The notes under the pieces are model-generated. The model saw only the letters and a program-made list of their open reading frames with translations. It did no database searches and was not told the DNA's origin. The position numbers and the translations under genes were made by a program. Positions 44,733-54,252 of a stretch of DNA of 64,000 nucleotides are shown piece after piece. Each line of letters begins with the position of its first letter. Positions within the stretch are counted from its first letter, which is position 1. Source of the stretch: Halarcobacter sp. (GTDB taxonomy: Bacteria > Campylobacterota > Campylobacteria > Campylobacterales > Arcobacteraceae). The stretch is from assembly GCF_963675975.1 (NCBI RefSeq), contig NZ_OY780939.1:2418001-2482000 (forward strand). Direction: 5' to 3'.

Positions 44733-45485
44733 ATGGTTTATTTTATAGGAGCGGGTCCAGGAGACCCTGATTTAGTAACAGTAAAAGCACAAAAGATACT
44801 TCAAAAAGCTGATGTAGTTTTATATACTGGTTCATTGGTTCCCAAAGAGGTGCTATCTTGGTGCAAAGATGAAGCTATCATAGAAGATTCACAAGGGATG
44901 AAATACCCTGAGATATTTGCCTTTATAGAAAAGTATAAAGATAAAGTAATAGCAAGAGTTCATACAGGAGATCCATCTATTTACTCAACTATTGCAAAAC
45001 AAATAGAGTTTTTACAAAAACAAAATATCAAATATGAAGTTATCCCAGGAATCACTGCAGCTTTTGGAGCAGCAGCTAGTTTAGGTATTGAATATACTAT
45101 TCCAGGTGTTTCTCAAACTATGATTTTAACTAGAGTAGAAGGAAAAACTCCAAATCCTGAAAAGCTAGAGAATATACTTGCTTGTAGAAACTCATCTTTA
45201 GTATTTTATCTATCAATTTTACTTCTTAAAAAACTAAAGAAAAAAGCAATTGATATGGGGTATTCTCCTGATACACCTTGTTGGGTGGTTGAGAAAGCCA
45301 CTTGGAAAGAAGAAGAGATTTTCAAAGGAACAATTTCAAATATAGAAGAGCAAGTTTCTCATATAAGAGGTGTTGCTTTGATTTTATTTGGAGACTTTTT
45401 AAAACAAGAAGAAACAGAAGAATCTCATCTTTATGTAAAACCACTTGTAAAAGAGTTGGAGAAACAAAAGGGTAAAAATGAGTAA
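44733..45485 (+). CDS. cbiF: Cobalt-precorrin-4 C11-methyltransferase CbiF
   Basis: 250 residues. Tetrapyrrole methylase fold with MVYFIGAGPGDPDLVTVKA, VLYTGSLVP, RVHTGDPSIYSTI and YEVIPGITAAFGAAA; the TGSLVP and SQTMILTRVEGKTP segments mark CbiF/CobM. It follows cbiET by 3 bases and overlaps cbiG by 8. Confidence 0.93.
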   Translation: MVYFIGAGPGDPDLVTVKAQKILQKADVVLYTGSLVPKEVLSWCKDEAIIEDSQGMKYPEIFAFIEKYKDKVIARVHTGDPSIYSTIAKQIEFLQKQNIKYEVIPGITAAFGAAASLGIEYTIPGVSQTMILTRVEGKTPNPEKLENILACRNSSLVFYLSILLLKKLKKKAIDMGYSPDTPCWVVEKATWKEEEIFKGTISNIEEQVSHIRGVALILFGDFLKQEETEESHLYVKPLVKELEKQKGKNE

Positions 45486-46494
45486 GTTAAAAATAGCCCT
45501 AGTTTCAATAAACCAACCAAGTCTAAACTCTGCTTGCAAACTTTTAGAGTATCTAGAAGGTTTTGAAGTTGATGTTTATGGTAAAAAAGATTTAGAGCAC
45601 AATCTTGAAAACCTAAATACATACGAAAAGATTGATACAGTTTTACAAGATGGTTGGAAAAAATATGATGCTATTATTTGTATTTTGGCGATGGGAATAG
45701 TTGTAAGAAAAATTGCTCCACTACTTGAGAGTAAAGCAACTGACCCAGCAATTATAGTTATGAGTATGGATTTAACAAAGGTTATACCACTTCTAAGTGG
45801 ACATATAGGTGGAGCAAATGAGTTAAGTGATTTATTAGCATCTAGAGTTCCAAACTGTATAAACTTTGTATCAACAGCAACAGACCAAACAAAAACATTT
45901 GCTTTTGATATGTTTGCAAAGAAAAACAACCTAGAGATAGAAAACCTAAAATGCTTAGCAAAAATCTCTAACTCACTTCTAAATAAAAAAGAAGTAGAAG
46001 TAAAAACCTATGAGAGTATCTTTGAAACAATACCAAATAAAACAAATCTAAAAAGAGTAGATGAGCAAAGTTCAGAACTATGCGTAAATATCACTCCATT
46101 TTCTGATGATAACTTAACTTTAAAACCAAAAGTATACTTAGGTTTCGGTTGTAATAGAGATACAACATTTGAAGATATAGAGGCTTCATTTTTTTGGTTT
46201 TTAGAAAAACATAATCTTAAAAAAGAGCAAATAGAAAATATAGCTTCATTTGAAGCAAAAGCTGATGAGAGAGGTCTTTTAGAGTTTGCCTCAAAATACA
46301 ATTTTGATATCAAATTTTACAATGAAGCAGAGATAAACTCACTTCAAGGGGAGTTTAGCCCTTCTCAAGCAACAAAGTTTTTTAACCTCAAAGGTGTTAG
46401 TGAACCTTCATCTATGTTAGTTTCAAAATATAACGAACTTATCATACCTAAAAATGTGTATGAGAAAAAAATCACAATAGCAGCCGCAGTATAA
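45478..46494 (+). CDS. cbiG: Cobalt-precorrin-5A hydrolase CbiG
   Basis: 338 residues with N-terminal CbiG domain (ILAMGIVVRKIAPLL, PLLSGHIGGANELSDLLA) and C-terminal domain (VYLGFGCNRDTTFEDIEA, EPSSMLVSKYNELIIPK). It opens the delta-lactone and releases the C20 unit as acetaldehyde, a step unique to the oxygen-independent route. ATG inside the end of cbiF. Confidence 0.93.
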   Translation: MSKLKIALVSINQPSLNSACKLLEYLEGFEVDVYGKKDLEHNLENLNTYEKIDTVLQDGWKKYDAIICILAMGIVVRKIAPLLESKATDPAIIVMSMDLTKVIPLLSGHIGGANELSDLLASRVPNCINFVSTATDQTKTFAFDMFAKKNNLEIENLKCLAKISNSLLNKKEVEVKTYESIFETIPNKTNLKRVDEQSSELCVNITPFSDDNLTLKPKVYLGFGCNRDTTFEDIEASFFWFLEKHNLKKEQIENIASFEAKADERGLLEFASKYNFDIKFYNEAEINSLQGEFSPSQATKFFNLKGVSEPSSMLVSKYNELIIPKNVYEKKITIAAAV

Positions 46495-46507
46495 AAGGAA
46501 AAATCAA

Positions 46508-47293
46508 ATGGCAAAAAAATTATATATAGTTAGTTCAGGTGCTGGTGGAACCTCATATATCACTCCAGAAGCTAGAAATGCACTAGAGAGTTGCGAAGTA
46601 GTAGTTTCATATAGTAAGTACGCTAGAGAGCTAAAAGAGCTAATAGAGGGTAAAGAGATATTTACATCAGGAATGACACACGAGATAGAAAGATGTAATC
46701 AAGCAATAGAGTATGCAAAAGCAGGGAAAACTACTTGTATCGTATCAAATGGAGATGCAAATGTATATGGAATGGCAACTCTTATAGTTGAAATCATGGA
46801 TGAAAAAGATTTATGGGATGAGGTAGAGCTTATCTCTCTTCCTGGTGTTACTTCATTTTTAGCAGCAGCTAGTAAAGTTGGAGCTCCTGTATCACAAGAC
46901 TTTTCTATCATCTCACTATCAGATAGACTAACAGATATAAACCTAATAGACAAAAGAGTTAAAGCAGCCCTAGATTGTGATTTTGTTTTAGGTATTTACA
47001 ATCCAAAATCTAAAAAAAGAATACTTCCATATCAAAACTTTTTAAGAGCTTTAGAAAATGGATATCAAGATAGAATAGCAATCATTGCTTCACATGTAGG
47101 TAGAGATGAAAAAGAGAAAATCACTATAACAACAGCCCAAGATTTGATAGACCAAGATATAGAACACGAAGCAGTTTCTATGTCAACATTGATTATAATT
47201 TGTAATTCAAACTCAAAATTAACAAAAAATGGAAAAGTTTTAACACCTAGAGGATATTTAAACAAATATGAACTAAGTGGAGAACTTAAATAA
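46508..47293 (+). CDS. cbiH: Cobalt-precorrin-3B C17-methyltransferase CbiH
   Basis: 261 residues. Methylase fold with LYIVSSGAGGTSYITPEA, TTCIVSNGDANVYGMA and LISLPGVTSFLAAASKVGAP, and NPKSKKRILPYQNF, typical of CbiH/CobJ ring-contraction enzymes. The usual GPG of the first loop is GAG here. No extra iron-sulfur domain is present. AAAGGA site upstream. Confidence 0.9.
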   Translation: MAKKLYIVSSGAGGTSYITPEARNALESCEVVVSYSKYARELKELIEGKEIFTSGMTHEIERCNQAIEYAKAGKTTCIVSNGDANVYGMATLIVEIMDEKDLWDEVELISLPGVTSFLAAASKVGAPVSQDFSIISLSDRLTDINLIDKRVKAALDCDFVLGIYNPKSKKRILPYQNFLRALENGYQDRIAIIASHVGRDEKEKITITTAQDLIDQDIEHEAVSMSTLIIICNSNSKLTKNGKVLTPRGYLNKYELSGELK

Positions 47294-47303
47294 AAGGCAA
47301 CAA

Positions 47304-48053
47304 ATGCAAATAGCAATTTTATCTGATATACATTCAAATGTTTATGCTCTACAAGAAGTAATAAAAGATATTAGAAATAGAAATATTGAAGTGGTTTTAA
47401 ACCTTGGAGATATGTTTTATGGACCAATTGAACCAAGAGCAACTTATGAACTAATAAGAGACAATAAGTTTATAAATATTTGTGGGAATCAAGATAGAGA
47501 GATACTTGAAGCCTCACTAGCACAACTTCAAGAAAACCCTACTTTAAAGTATGTTTATGAAGATTTAGGTGAAGAGGTTTTATATTGGATACAAGAGTTG
47601 CAATTTGAAAAGATAATTGGTGGAACTTATTATATGGTTCATGGAACTTATTTTGATGATACTCAGTACCTTCTTGAAGATGTTTCAGAAGGTACTGTAA
47701 AATTAAGAAGTGATGAAGAGATTATAAAACTAACTGATAATATTGAAACACCATTTATTTTTTGTGCCCACTCTCATTTACCAAGAATACATAAACTAAA
47801 TTCAGGTCAAATAGTTATAAATCCAGGTTCAGTAGGACTTCAAGCCTATAAAGAAGAACTTCCAACAAAACACAAAATGGAAAATAACACTCCTGATGCA
47901 GCCTATACAATATTAACAATTGAAGATAACCAATATAATATTGAGCAAGTAAGAGTTGCCTATGACTTTGAAAAAGCAGCTTTGAAAGCAGAAGAAAATG
48001 GCAGAGAAGATTGGGCGTATGCACTTAGAACTGGTAAGGTATTAGAAAACTAA
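47304..48053 (+). CDS. Metallophosphoesterase within the cobalamin operon
   Basis: 249 residues of the calcineurin-like fold: LSDIHSNVYAL, NLGDMFYGP, CGNQDRE, MVHGTY and CAHSHLPR plus INPGSVG supply the dimetal site, as in YfcE-type phosphodiesterases. It lies 10 bases after cbiH and overlaps cobD by one base, so it is co-expressed with corrin genes. Its substrate is unknown: a corrinoid phosphate, ribazole phosphate or an unrelated phosphodiester is possible, though CobC already covers the first two. The frame opens at 47277, but AAAGGC points to the ATG at 47304. Confidence 0.82.
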   Translation: MQIAILSDIHSNVYALQEVIKDIRNRNIEVVLNLGDMFYGPIEPRATYELIRDNKFINICGNQDREILEASLAQLQENPTLKYVYEDLGEEVLYWIQELQFEKIIGGTYYMVHGTYFDDTQYLLEDVSEGTVKLRSDEEIIKLTDNIETPFIFCAHSHLPRIHKLNSGQIVINPGSVGLQAYKEELPTKHKMENNTPDAAYTILTIEDNQYNIEQVRVAYDFEKAALKAEENGREDWAYALRTGKVLEN

Positions 48054-49063
48054 TGAAAGAGTTTCAGCACGGTGGAGATATAGAAAATTTTGCTAAAAAA
48101 GCAAACTGTAAAGTAAAAGATGTAATCGATTTATCCTCAAATATAAACTTTTTAAAACCAAAACTTGATATAGATTTTAATACTTTAGATATCTCTTCAT
48201 ACCCAAATTATGACAAGCTTTATAAGGCTATTTCAAATCATTACAACATTTTGAAAGGAGAAATTGAACTATACAATGGAGGTAGTTCTGCTATCTTTAA
48301 ACTCTTTGAAAATTTGAAGCTAAAGCATTGCACCATATATTCCCCTGCGTACCTAGAATACAAGAAAGCAGCACAAAATTTTGATTATAAAATTGATTTA
48401 ATAAATAGATTTACTGATATAAAAAAAGAGGTAAAAAAAGGCTCATTTGTAATATTTGTAAACCCTTCAACACCTGATGCAAAATGTTATAACATAAAAA
48501 AACTACTAAAATCATGGATAGAAAAAGAGTGCACAATTCTTATTGATGAAAGCTTTTTAGAGTTTACTGATTTAGAGTCTGCTACAAAGTATATAAAAGA
48601 GTATGACAAGCTTTATATACTAAAATCAATGACAAAGTTCTATTCTAGTGCTGGTATTAGAGTTGGTACAATTGTTTCATCAAAAAAAAATATCAAAAAA
48701 CTAAAGCAAAAAGAGCCAATGTGGAAGATATCTACCTTTGATATGAACTATCTAATAGAGGTTTTAAAACACAAAGAGTTTTATAAAAAAGCAAAGATAA
48801 AAAACAAAGAAAATAAAGAGCTTTTAGCCTCTATACTTAAAGAGTATTCTTTTATAAAAAAGGTATATAAAGCTGAAGCAAATTATGTACTAGTTGAACT
48901 AAAAAACATAGATGCAAAACAACTTCAAGAAAAACTAATTCCTTACAAAATTATGCTCAGAGATTGTTCAAATTTTGACTTTTTAGACTCTTCGTATGTT
49001 AGAATTGCAGTTAAAAACAAAGCCTCAATCAAAGCTTTAAAAACTGCTTTTGATAGGATATAA
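48053..49063 (+). CDS. cobD: Threonine-phosphate decarboxylase-like PLP enzyme CobD
   Basis: 336 residues, aminotransferase class I/II fold. The opening EFQHGGDIENFAKKANCKVKDVIDLSSNIN is typical of CobD; NGGSSAIFKL, ILIDESFLEF, the PLP Lys in LKSMTKFYSSAG, and a C-terminal Arg in SYVRIAVKN are present. It decarboxylates L-threonine-O-3-phosphate to aminopropanol phosphate. Placed directly before cbiB, which uses that product. A histidinol-phosphate aminotransferase is the less likely alternative. Confidence 0.87.
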   Translation: MKEFQHGGDIENFAKKANCKVKDVIDLSSNINFLKPKLDIDFNTLDISSYPNYDKLYKAISNHYNILKGEIELYNGGSSAIFKLFENLKLKHCTIYSPAYLEYKKAAQNFDYKIDLINRFTDIKKEVKKGSFVIFVNPSTPDAKCYNIKKLLKSWIEKECTILIDESFLEFTDLESATKYIKEYDKLYILKSMTKFYSSAGIRVGTIVSSKKNIKKLKQKEPMWKISTFDMNYLIEVLKHKEFYKKAKIKNKENKELLASILKEYSFIKKVYKAEANYVLVELKNIDAKQLQEKLIPYKIMLRDCSNFDFLDSSYVRIAVKNKASIKALKTAFDRI

Positions 49064-49064
49064 A

Positions 49065-49952
49065 TTGTATTTTTCTATAGCTTTGATTGCATATATAATT
49101 GACTTCTTTTTTGCAGAATTTGAAAAAATAAAGTTTTTAAAACACCCTATAATTTTCATGGGAAATTACATAAAATGGTTTGAAAAGAAATTTTATTTGG
49201 ATAATATTTATAGAGGTTTTATACTTACACTAAGTTTGATTTGTATAGTATTTACTATAACTTACATTTTAACATTTGTAGATAATATATTTTTCCAAGC
49301 TTTCCTTTGTTCTTTTGCAATCTCATCAAAAATGCTTTTTGAAAGTGTACAAAATGTAATAGTATCTGATAATCCAAAATATGCAATTTCTATGCTTGTT
49401 AGTAGGGACACAAATGAGATGAGTGAAAGTGATATAAACAAAGCAGCAATAGAAACTTATGCAGAAAATTTAAGTGATGGAGTGATTGCTCCACTTTTTT
49501 ATATGCTTTGTTTTGGACTTGTTGGAGCATACATTTATAAAGCAATAAATACTTTAGATTCTATGGTTGGATATAGAAATGAAAGGTATGAAAAATTTGG
49601 TAAATTTTCAGCCAAACTTGATGATGTAGCAAACTACATTCCAGCTAGAATAACAGCTCTTTTAATAGCCCTACTTTTCTTCTCAAAAAAAGCTTTTTTA
49701 CAGTTTCAAAAATATGGTAAAAAACATGAAAGTTTAAATGCAGGACTTCCAATCTCAGCTATGGCTTTAGCTATAAATATAAAACTTGGAGGTCCTACTT
49801 CATATTTTGGGAAAATAAAAGAAAAACCCTACTTTGGAGATGGTAAAGAAAAAATAGAAAAAGAGGATGTAAAACAAGCTTTGAGTATAAAACCAAAGCT
49901 TGATATGTTTATTATAGTTGTTTTAGTTATTCTTAGTATTTCTTTTTATTAG
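49065..49952 (+). CDS. cbiB: Adenosylcobinamide-phosphate synthase CbiB
   Basis: 295 residues, membrane protein. Segments typical of CbiB: FMGNYIKWFEKKF near the N-terminus, MLVSRDTNEMSESDINKAAIETYAENLSDGVIAPLFY, AINTLDSMVGYRNERYEKFG and GLPISAMALAINIKLGGPT. It attaches aminopropanol phosphate to cobyric acid. The frame opens at a TTG at 49050 inside cobD, but AGGA lies 6 bases before the TTG at 49065, two bases after the cobD stop begins a new unit, so I use the latter. The 3' end overlaps the convergent btuC by 30 bases. Confidence 0.9.
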   Translation: MYFSIALIAYIIDFFFAEFEKIKFLKHPIIFMGNYIKWFEKKFYLDNIYRGFILTLSLICIVFTITYILTFVDNIFFQAFLCSFAISSKMLFESVQNVIVSDNPKYAISMLVSRDTNEMSESDINKAAIETYAENLSDGVIAPLFYMLCFGLVGAYIYKAINTLDSMVGYRNERYEKFGKFSAKLDDVANYIPARITALLIALLFFSKKAFLQFQKYGKKHESLNAGLPISAMALAINIKLGGPTSYFGKIKEKPYFGDGKEKIEKEDVKQALSIKPKLDMFIIVVLVILSISFY

Positions 49953-50885
49953 AAGATATACAAAGAATGGCGCTCCAATAAATGAAGTTACAACGCCAAT
50001 AGGCATACTTGAAGCTGTATTTAGGTTTCTAGCAATTAAATCTGAGATTACTAAAAATACTCCCCCGTAGAAAAATACAGGAAATATAAGCTTATGTGCA
50101 CTCTTTTTATAGATAAGTCTTATGGTGTGTGGAATAATAAGTCCTATAAAGCCAATAGGTCCAACAAAACTGATACTAACCCCAACAGCAATAGATACTA
50201 GTATTAACAGCGTTAGATTAACTCTATTTACATTTATACCCTTTAAAAAAGCCATATCATTAGATACTAAAAGAAGTTTAATTTCAGATTTAAATCTATA
50301 TACAAAATATAAAAACAAAATTGCAACAATAAAAACAATAATAGGTGTATTAAACCCCACAATATCTAGACTACCTAAAGTAAACCGTACAATCGTATAA
50401 TTCTCTTGTAAGGTACTTAAAAAGAATACTAACATAAGAGCTGAAGAATAAAAGAAAGATAAAGCAATCCCTACAAGCAAAATAGAGTTTGTAGAGGCTA
50501 ACAGTGAGTTTTTATTTATAATTCTTGAAATCAAATATAAAACCATAATAGTAATAAAAGAACCAACTATTCCTGAGATATATAAAGCAAAGGTAGGTAG
50601 AAATACAATTGATAAAGCTGTAAAAAGTGTAGTTCCACTCGCTATTCCTAAAGTATAAGGAGTAATCAAAATATTTTTAAAAATTGTTTGAAAGATAAGT
50701 CCGCTAAGACTTAAAATAGCTCCTACAAAAAAGGCTAAAACTATTCTTGGAACCCTTAAGTCCCAAAATATCATATGTGAAGTTGTATTTGAATCAAAGA
50801 TTTCATTAAAAGAGATACTACTTTCACCAAAAAATGGAGATAAAACTATCAAAAATACAGATATTATATATGCAATATTTTTCAT
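49923..50885 (-). CDS. btuC: Corrinoid ABC transporter permease BtuC (FecCD family)
   Basis: 320 residues with about nine to ten helices. FecCD-family segments: LRVPRIVLAFFVGAILSLSG, ITPYTLGIASGTTLF, SFVGPIGFIGLIIPHTIR and MPIGVVTSFIGAPFFVYLL at the C-terminus. Context with btuB, btuF and the cobalamin operons points to corrinoids rather than iron siderophores. It overlaps the ATPase gene by 4 bases. Confidence 0.85.
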   Translation of the reverse strand: MKNIAYIISVFLIVLSPFFGESSISFNEIFDSNTTSHMIFWDLRVPRIVLAFFVGAILSLSGLIFQTIFKNILITPYTLGIASGTTLFTALSIVFLPTFALYISGIVGSFITIMVLYLISRIINKNSLLASTNSILLVGIALSFFYSSALMLVFFLSTLQENYTIVRFTLGSLDIVGFNTPIIVFIVAILFLYFVYRFKSEIKLLLVSNDMAFLKGINVNRVNLTLLILVSIAVGVSISFVGPIGFIGLIIPHTIRLIYKKSAHKLIFPVFFYGGVFLVISDLIARNLNTASSMPIGVVTSFIGAPFFVYLLIKRNTKNN

Positions 50886-51580
50886 AAGTTTACCACCAAA
50901 TGATTATTTACAATTTTTAAAGAGCTATTATAAAACTTATCCAAATTTTCTTTTGAAAAAAACTCTTCAGAAGTTCCGAAAAATTTTATCTTACCCTCAT
51001 TTAAATAAAGTATTTTATACTTTAAATGAAAAGCTAAATCAAGATTATGGGTAATAATTATCTTTTGTTGTAGATATGGCATTTTAAAAAGTGTGTAAAC
51101 CTCTTTTACCCTAGAAATATCCATATTTGCAGTTAACTCATCAAATATAGTTATTTTTGCATTATGAATCATACTTGAAGCTAATAATAAAAGCTTTTGT
51201 TCTCCACTACTTAGCTCTTTGCAAGGTCTATTTTTAATCTCTTCTATTCCAATCAAAGATATTACTTCATCAATTCTTTTTTTCTGAATTTTATCTATGA
51301 AACATAATTCTAAAAATTCATATACAGTAATATATTCATCAAAAACCTCTAGAGTAGAAGGTATATAGTTAATATATTCAACTCTTTTTTTGTCTTCAAT
51401 TTTTGAAATATTTTCATCAAAGATTGTAACGCTGTTATTTTTTATTAGATATGATAAAACTTTCGATAAAGTAGACTTCCCTGCACCATTTTCACCAAGA
51501 ATTATTAAGTCCTCCTTTTCATTTAGTGTAAAACTTACATTTTCTAAAATATGGTTTGAATAGTTACTTATGCTTAACAT
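50882..51580 (-). CDS. btuD: Corrinoid ABC transporter ATPase BtuD
   Basis: 232 residues. Walker A LGENGAGKSTLSK, signature ELSSGEQKLL, Walker B AKITIFDELTANMD and switch His in IITHNLDLA. It powers the BtuCDF importer. Somewhat short for the FecE family. Overlaps btuF by 17 bases. Confidence 0.85.
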   Translation of the reverse strand: MLSISNYSNHILENVSFTLNEKEDLIILGENGAGKSTLSKVLSYLIKNNSVTIFDENISKIEDKKRVEYINYIPSTLEVFDEYITVYEFLELCFIDKIQKKRIDEVISLIGIEEIKNRPCKELSSGEQKLLLLASSMIHNAKITIFDELTANMDISRVKEVYTLFKMPYLQQKIIITHNLDLAFHLKYKILYLNEGKIKFFGTSEEFFSKENLDKFYNSSLKIVNNHLVVNL

Positions 51581-52388
51581 TTTCTAATATCTTTTTAAAA
51601 TCTTGAATAAAATAGTTTACTCTATTGCTAGGAATCCCAGCATAATCTTTATCTATTACATATATATTGTCACTTTTACTTGCATTTATAGGAAGTTTTT
51701 TCCATGAGCTTTTTAATTGCTCTTTTGTTAGGCTTTGAGAATGCATAAAAGGTGCCAATAAAACTACTATATCAGGATTCATATTTATTATTTTTTCAAT
51801 ATTTACTACAGGCTGGCTTTTTGATTTAGATTGATAGGCATTTTTATTTCCAGAGTATTTTATAATATCATTAAAATAAAGATTGTTTCCAGAAATATAA
51901 ACAGATCTATTTAAATCTAATCTTGGGCTTATTACAACCATTATCTTTTTATCTTTTATGATATTTTTTAAACTATCAAGATTTGTATTAATCTCTTCTA
52001 TAATAGCCTCTGCCCTACTTTGTTTATTTAATATATTACCAATCTTTAATATTGTATTTTGTATTGATTCTAAATTATCTGTTTTAAAACTATAATAATT
52101 TAGATTCAAACTCTCTAAATTTTTTAATAACTTTTCATCATAATCTTGAGTAAAAACCAAAGTTGGTTTTGATAAAAGTATTTTTTCCAAAGAGATAGTT
52201 GAGTATCCACCAACTTTTAATATATTTTTTGATTCTTCTGGATAATCACTATGTAAAGTATTTGCGACAATATCTTTACCACTTCCTAAAGCAAATACTA
52301 TTTCGTTTAATGAAGGGGAGAGAGCAACTATTCTCTCTCCTGCTATTAAATTAGAAATTAAACCTAATACAAATAAAAACTTTTTCAT
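51564..52388 (-). CDS. btuF: Periplasmic corrinoid-binding protein BtuF
   Basis: 274 residues with a signal peptide (GLISNLIAGE). Class III binding-protein features: RIVALSPSLNEIVFALGSGKDIV, YPEESKNILKVGGYSTISLEKILLSKPTLV, and a late IPSNRVNYFIQDF. It delivers substrate to BtuCD. Starts two bases after the btuB stop. Confidence 0.85.
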   Translation of the reverse strand: MKKFLFVLGLISNLIAGERIVALSPSLNEIVFALGSGKDIVANTLHSDYPEESKNILKVGGYSTISLEKILLSKPTLVFTQDYDEKLLKNLESLNLNYYSFKTDNLESIQNTILKIGNILNKQSRAEAIIEEINTNLDSLKNIIKDKKIMVVISPRLDLNRSVYISGNNLYFNDIIKYSGNKNAYQSKSKSQPVVNIEKIINMNPDIVVLLAPFMHSQSLTKEQLKSSWKKLPINASKSDNIYVIDKDYAGIPSNRVNYFIQDFKKILENVKHK

Positions 52389-52389
52389 A

Positions 52390-54234
52390 CTAGAAACTAT
52401 ACTTTAATCCTGCTGTAACACTTCTTGGACTAGTTGCATATCCATCTATCTCTTGATAATATTTATCAAACATATTCTCCAGTTTAACGAAACCTGTTAA
52501 ATCTTTAGTAATTGTATAGTTTGCAACAGCATTCCAAACTGTGTATCTTCCAGTTTGTGTTCCTTTTTTATCATCTTGGCTATATCTATCACCAATATAT
52601 TCACCATTGATATTTAAATGTAAATTTTTAAATCCATAATAATCTAATCCAAATTTGAAGTCATCTTTTGGTCTTCTTCTTAAGTATTCATTGTCTTGAT
52701 TTTTTGCACTTAATCTTGTGTAACTAAGTGTTAATAAGAAATCATCTAAGAAATCTCTTTTATATGAGATTTCAAGACCTTTGATTTTAGTTGTACCCTC
52801 TTGGTTTGCATATACTGCATCATTGTTAAAATAGTTTAAAGGAGTTGGGTCAAACCAATCTATAAGATCATCAACTTTTTGATTAAAATATGTAACTTTT
52901 AAGTTTTCATACTCAAATCCAATATCATAAGATTTGCTTGATTCTGGCTCAATATCAAAATTTTCTTTCCCCCAAGGGTTTACATTTTTGATTAATAAAG
53001 GAACACTATACGAAGTTCCTACATTTGCAAATAAAGAAAACTTAGGAGTAAAGTTATATTTTGCCCCTACTTTTCCTGTTAATTTGTTATCAAAGTTATC
53101 AAAAGTGTCATATCTTAAAGACTCTGTTAAAATTAAATCTCCAAAATAATTAGTATTTGTTGCATATAAATATTTAGTTTGATTTGAAGCAGAATTAGAT
53201 GTACCATCTGCTCTTGAAAAATCTAATTCATCTTTACTAATACCCATTCCTAACAATAAAAAATCTCTATCAGAATATGTGATATTATCAGATAGTTCCA
53301 CATTTGTAGTTTCATTGTCTGTTAATTTAACACCCCAAGTTGTACCTATTTGGTCCCTTTTTGTTTTTGTTTTTTCTAAACTAAGAGAGATATCATGATT
53401 TTTATATTTTTTATCAAAACCTAAATTATAAATTTTAGTTCTTGAATCATTTTTCATAAGATTATCGTTTGGTCCACTGCTATCATAATCTTTTAAAGAA
53501 TCAATATCAACTACTGAAAAGCTAAATCTTGACGAATTATTGATATAGTAATTACCCTTTAAACTAATAGTAGTATTTTTATACTCATCATCCTCTAGTG
53601 CATCTAAATACTGGTTTCTTAAAGCTTGAGATGAAAAGCTATCTGATTCAATTCTTTGTGCATCAAGTTTCAAATCAAATTTTTCATTTCTATATGATAA
53701 TTGAGAAGCAAGTTTTTGAGTTGAAAAACTTCCTAGTTCTGTTGAAACAAAACCATGAAAACCATCTTTTGCTTCTTTTGTAATAATGTTTACTACACCA
53801 GCAGCTGCATCAGCTCCCCAAACTCCACTTTGTGCACCTTTGATTACTTCAATTCTTTCGATATCTGTTATCATTAGACTTGAAAGGTCAGTTCCATCTA
53901 AACTTGAATGATCTTTAAATTTTACTCCATCTATTAAAATAAGTGTTCTATTATTGCTAGAACCTCTTAAACTCAAAGATGTTGTACTTCCCAATCCACC
54001 ATTTCTTGTAAATGTAATTCCTGGTAATGAATTTAAAGCATCAACAACAGAAACAAAGTGTCTCTCTTCTATCTCTTCTTTTGTTAAAACATCTACATTT
54101 GAAGTAATATCTTTGATAGATTGCTCAGACTTTGTAGCACTTACGATTGTGATTGTTGATAATTCTTGTGAAAAAAGATTTGTTGCTAATAATAGTCCAG
54201 CAACTAGACTTGTAGTTAATTTTTTGTTTTCCAT
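52390..54234 (-). CDS. btuB: TonB-dependent outer-membrane receptor BtuB
   Basis: 614 residues: signal peptide (LLLATNLFS), a TonB-box-like STITIVSATK, a plug domain (GITFTRNGGLGSTTSLSLRGSSNNRTLILIDGVKF, WGADAAAGVVNIIT) and a 22-strand-type barrel ending in AGLKYSF. The size matches BtuB of Escherichia coli, and the gene is followed directly by btuF-D-C beside the corrin operons. It should import cobalamin and related corrinoids. No cobalamin riboswitch was recognised upstream; instead a small ORF precedes it. Confidence 0.87.
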   Translation of the reverse strand: MENKKLTTSLVAGLLLATNLFSQELSTITIVSATKSEQSIKDITSNVDVLTKEEIEERHFVSVVDALNSLPGITFTRNGGLGSTTSLSLRGSSNNRTLILIDGVKFKDHSSLDGTDLSSLMITDIERIEVIKGAQSGVWGADAAAGVVNIITKEAKDGFHGFVSTELGSFSTQKLASQLSYRNEKFDLKLDAQRIESDSFSSQALRNQYLDALEDDEYKNTTISLKGNYYINNSSRFSFSVVDIDSLKDYDSSGPNDNLMKNDSRTKIYNLGFDKKYKNHDISLSLEKTKTKRDQIGTTWGVKLTDNETTNVELSDNITYSDRDFLLLGMGISKDELDFSRADGTSNSASNQTKYLYATNTNYFGDLILTESLRYDTFDNFDNKLTGKVGAKYNFTPKFSLFANVGTSYSVPLLIKNVNPWGKENFDIEPESSKSYDIGFEYENLKVTYFNQKVDDLIDWFDPTPLNYFNNDAVYANQEGTTKIKGLEISYKRDFLDDFLLTLSYTRLSAKNQDNEYLRRRPKDDFKFGLDYYGFKNLHLNINGEYIGDRYSQDDKKGTQTGRYTVWNAVANYTITKDLTGFVKLENMFDKYYQEIDGYATSPRSVTAGLKYSF

Positions 54235-54252
54235 GTGTTATTTATCCTGTGT

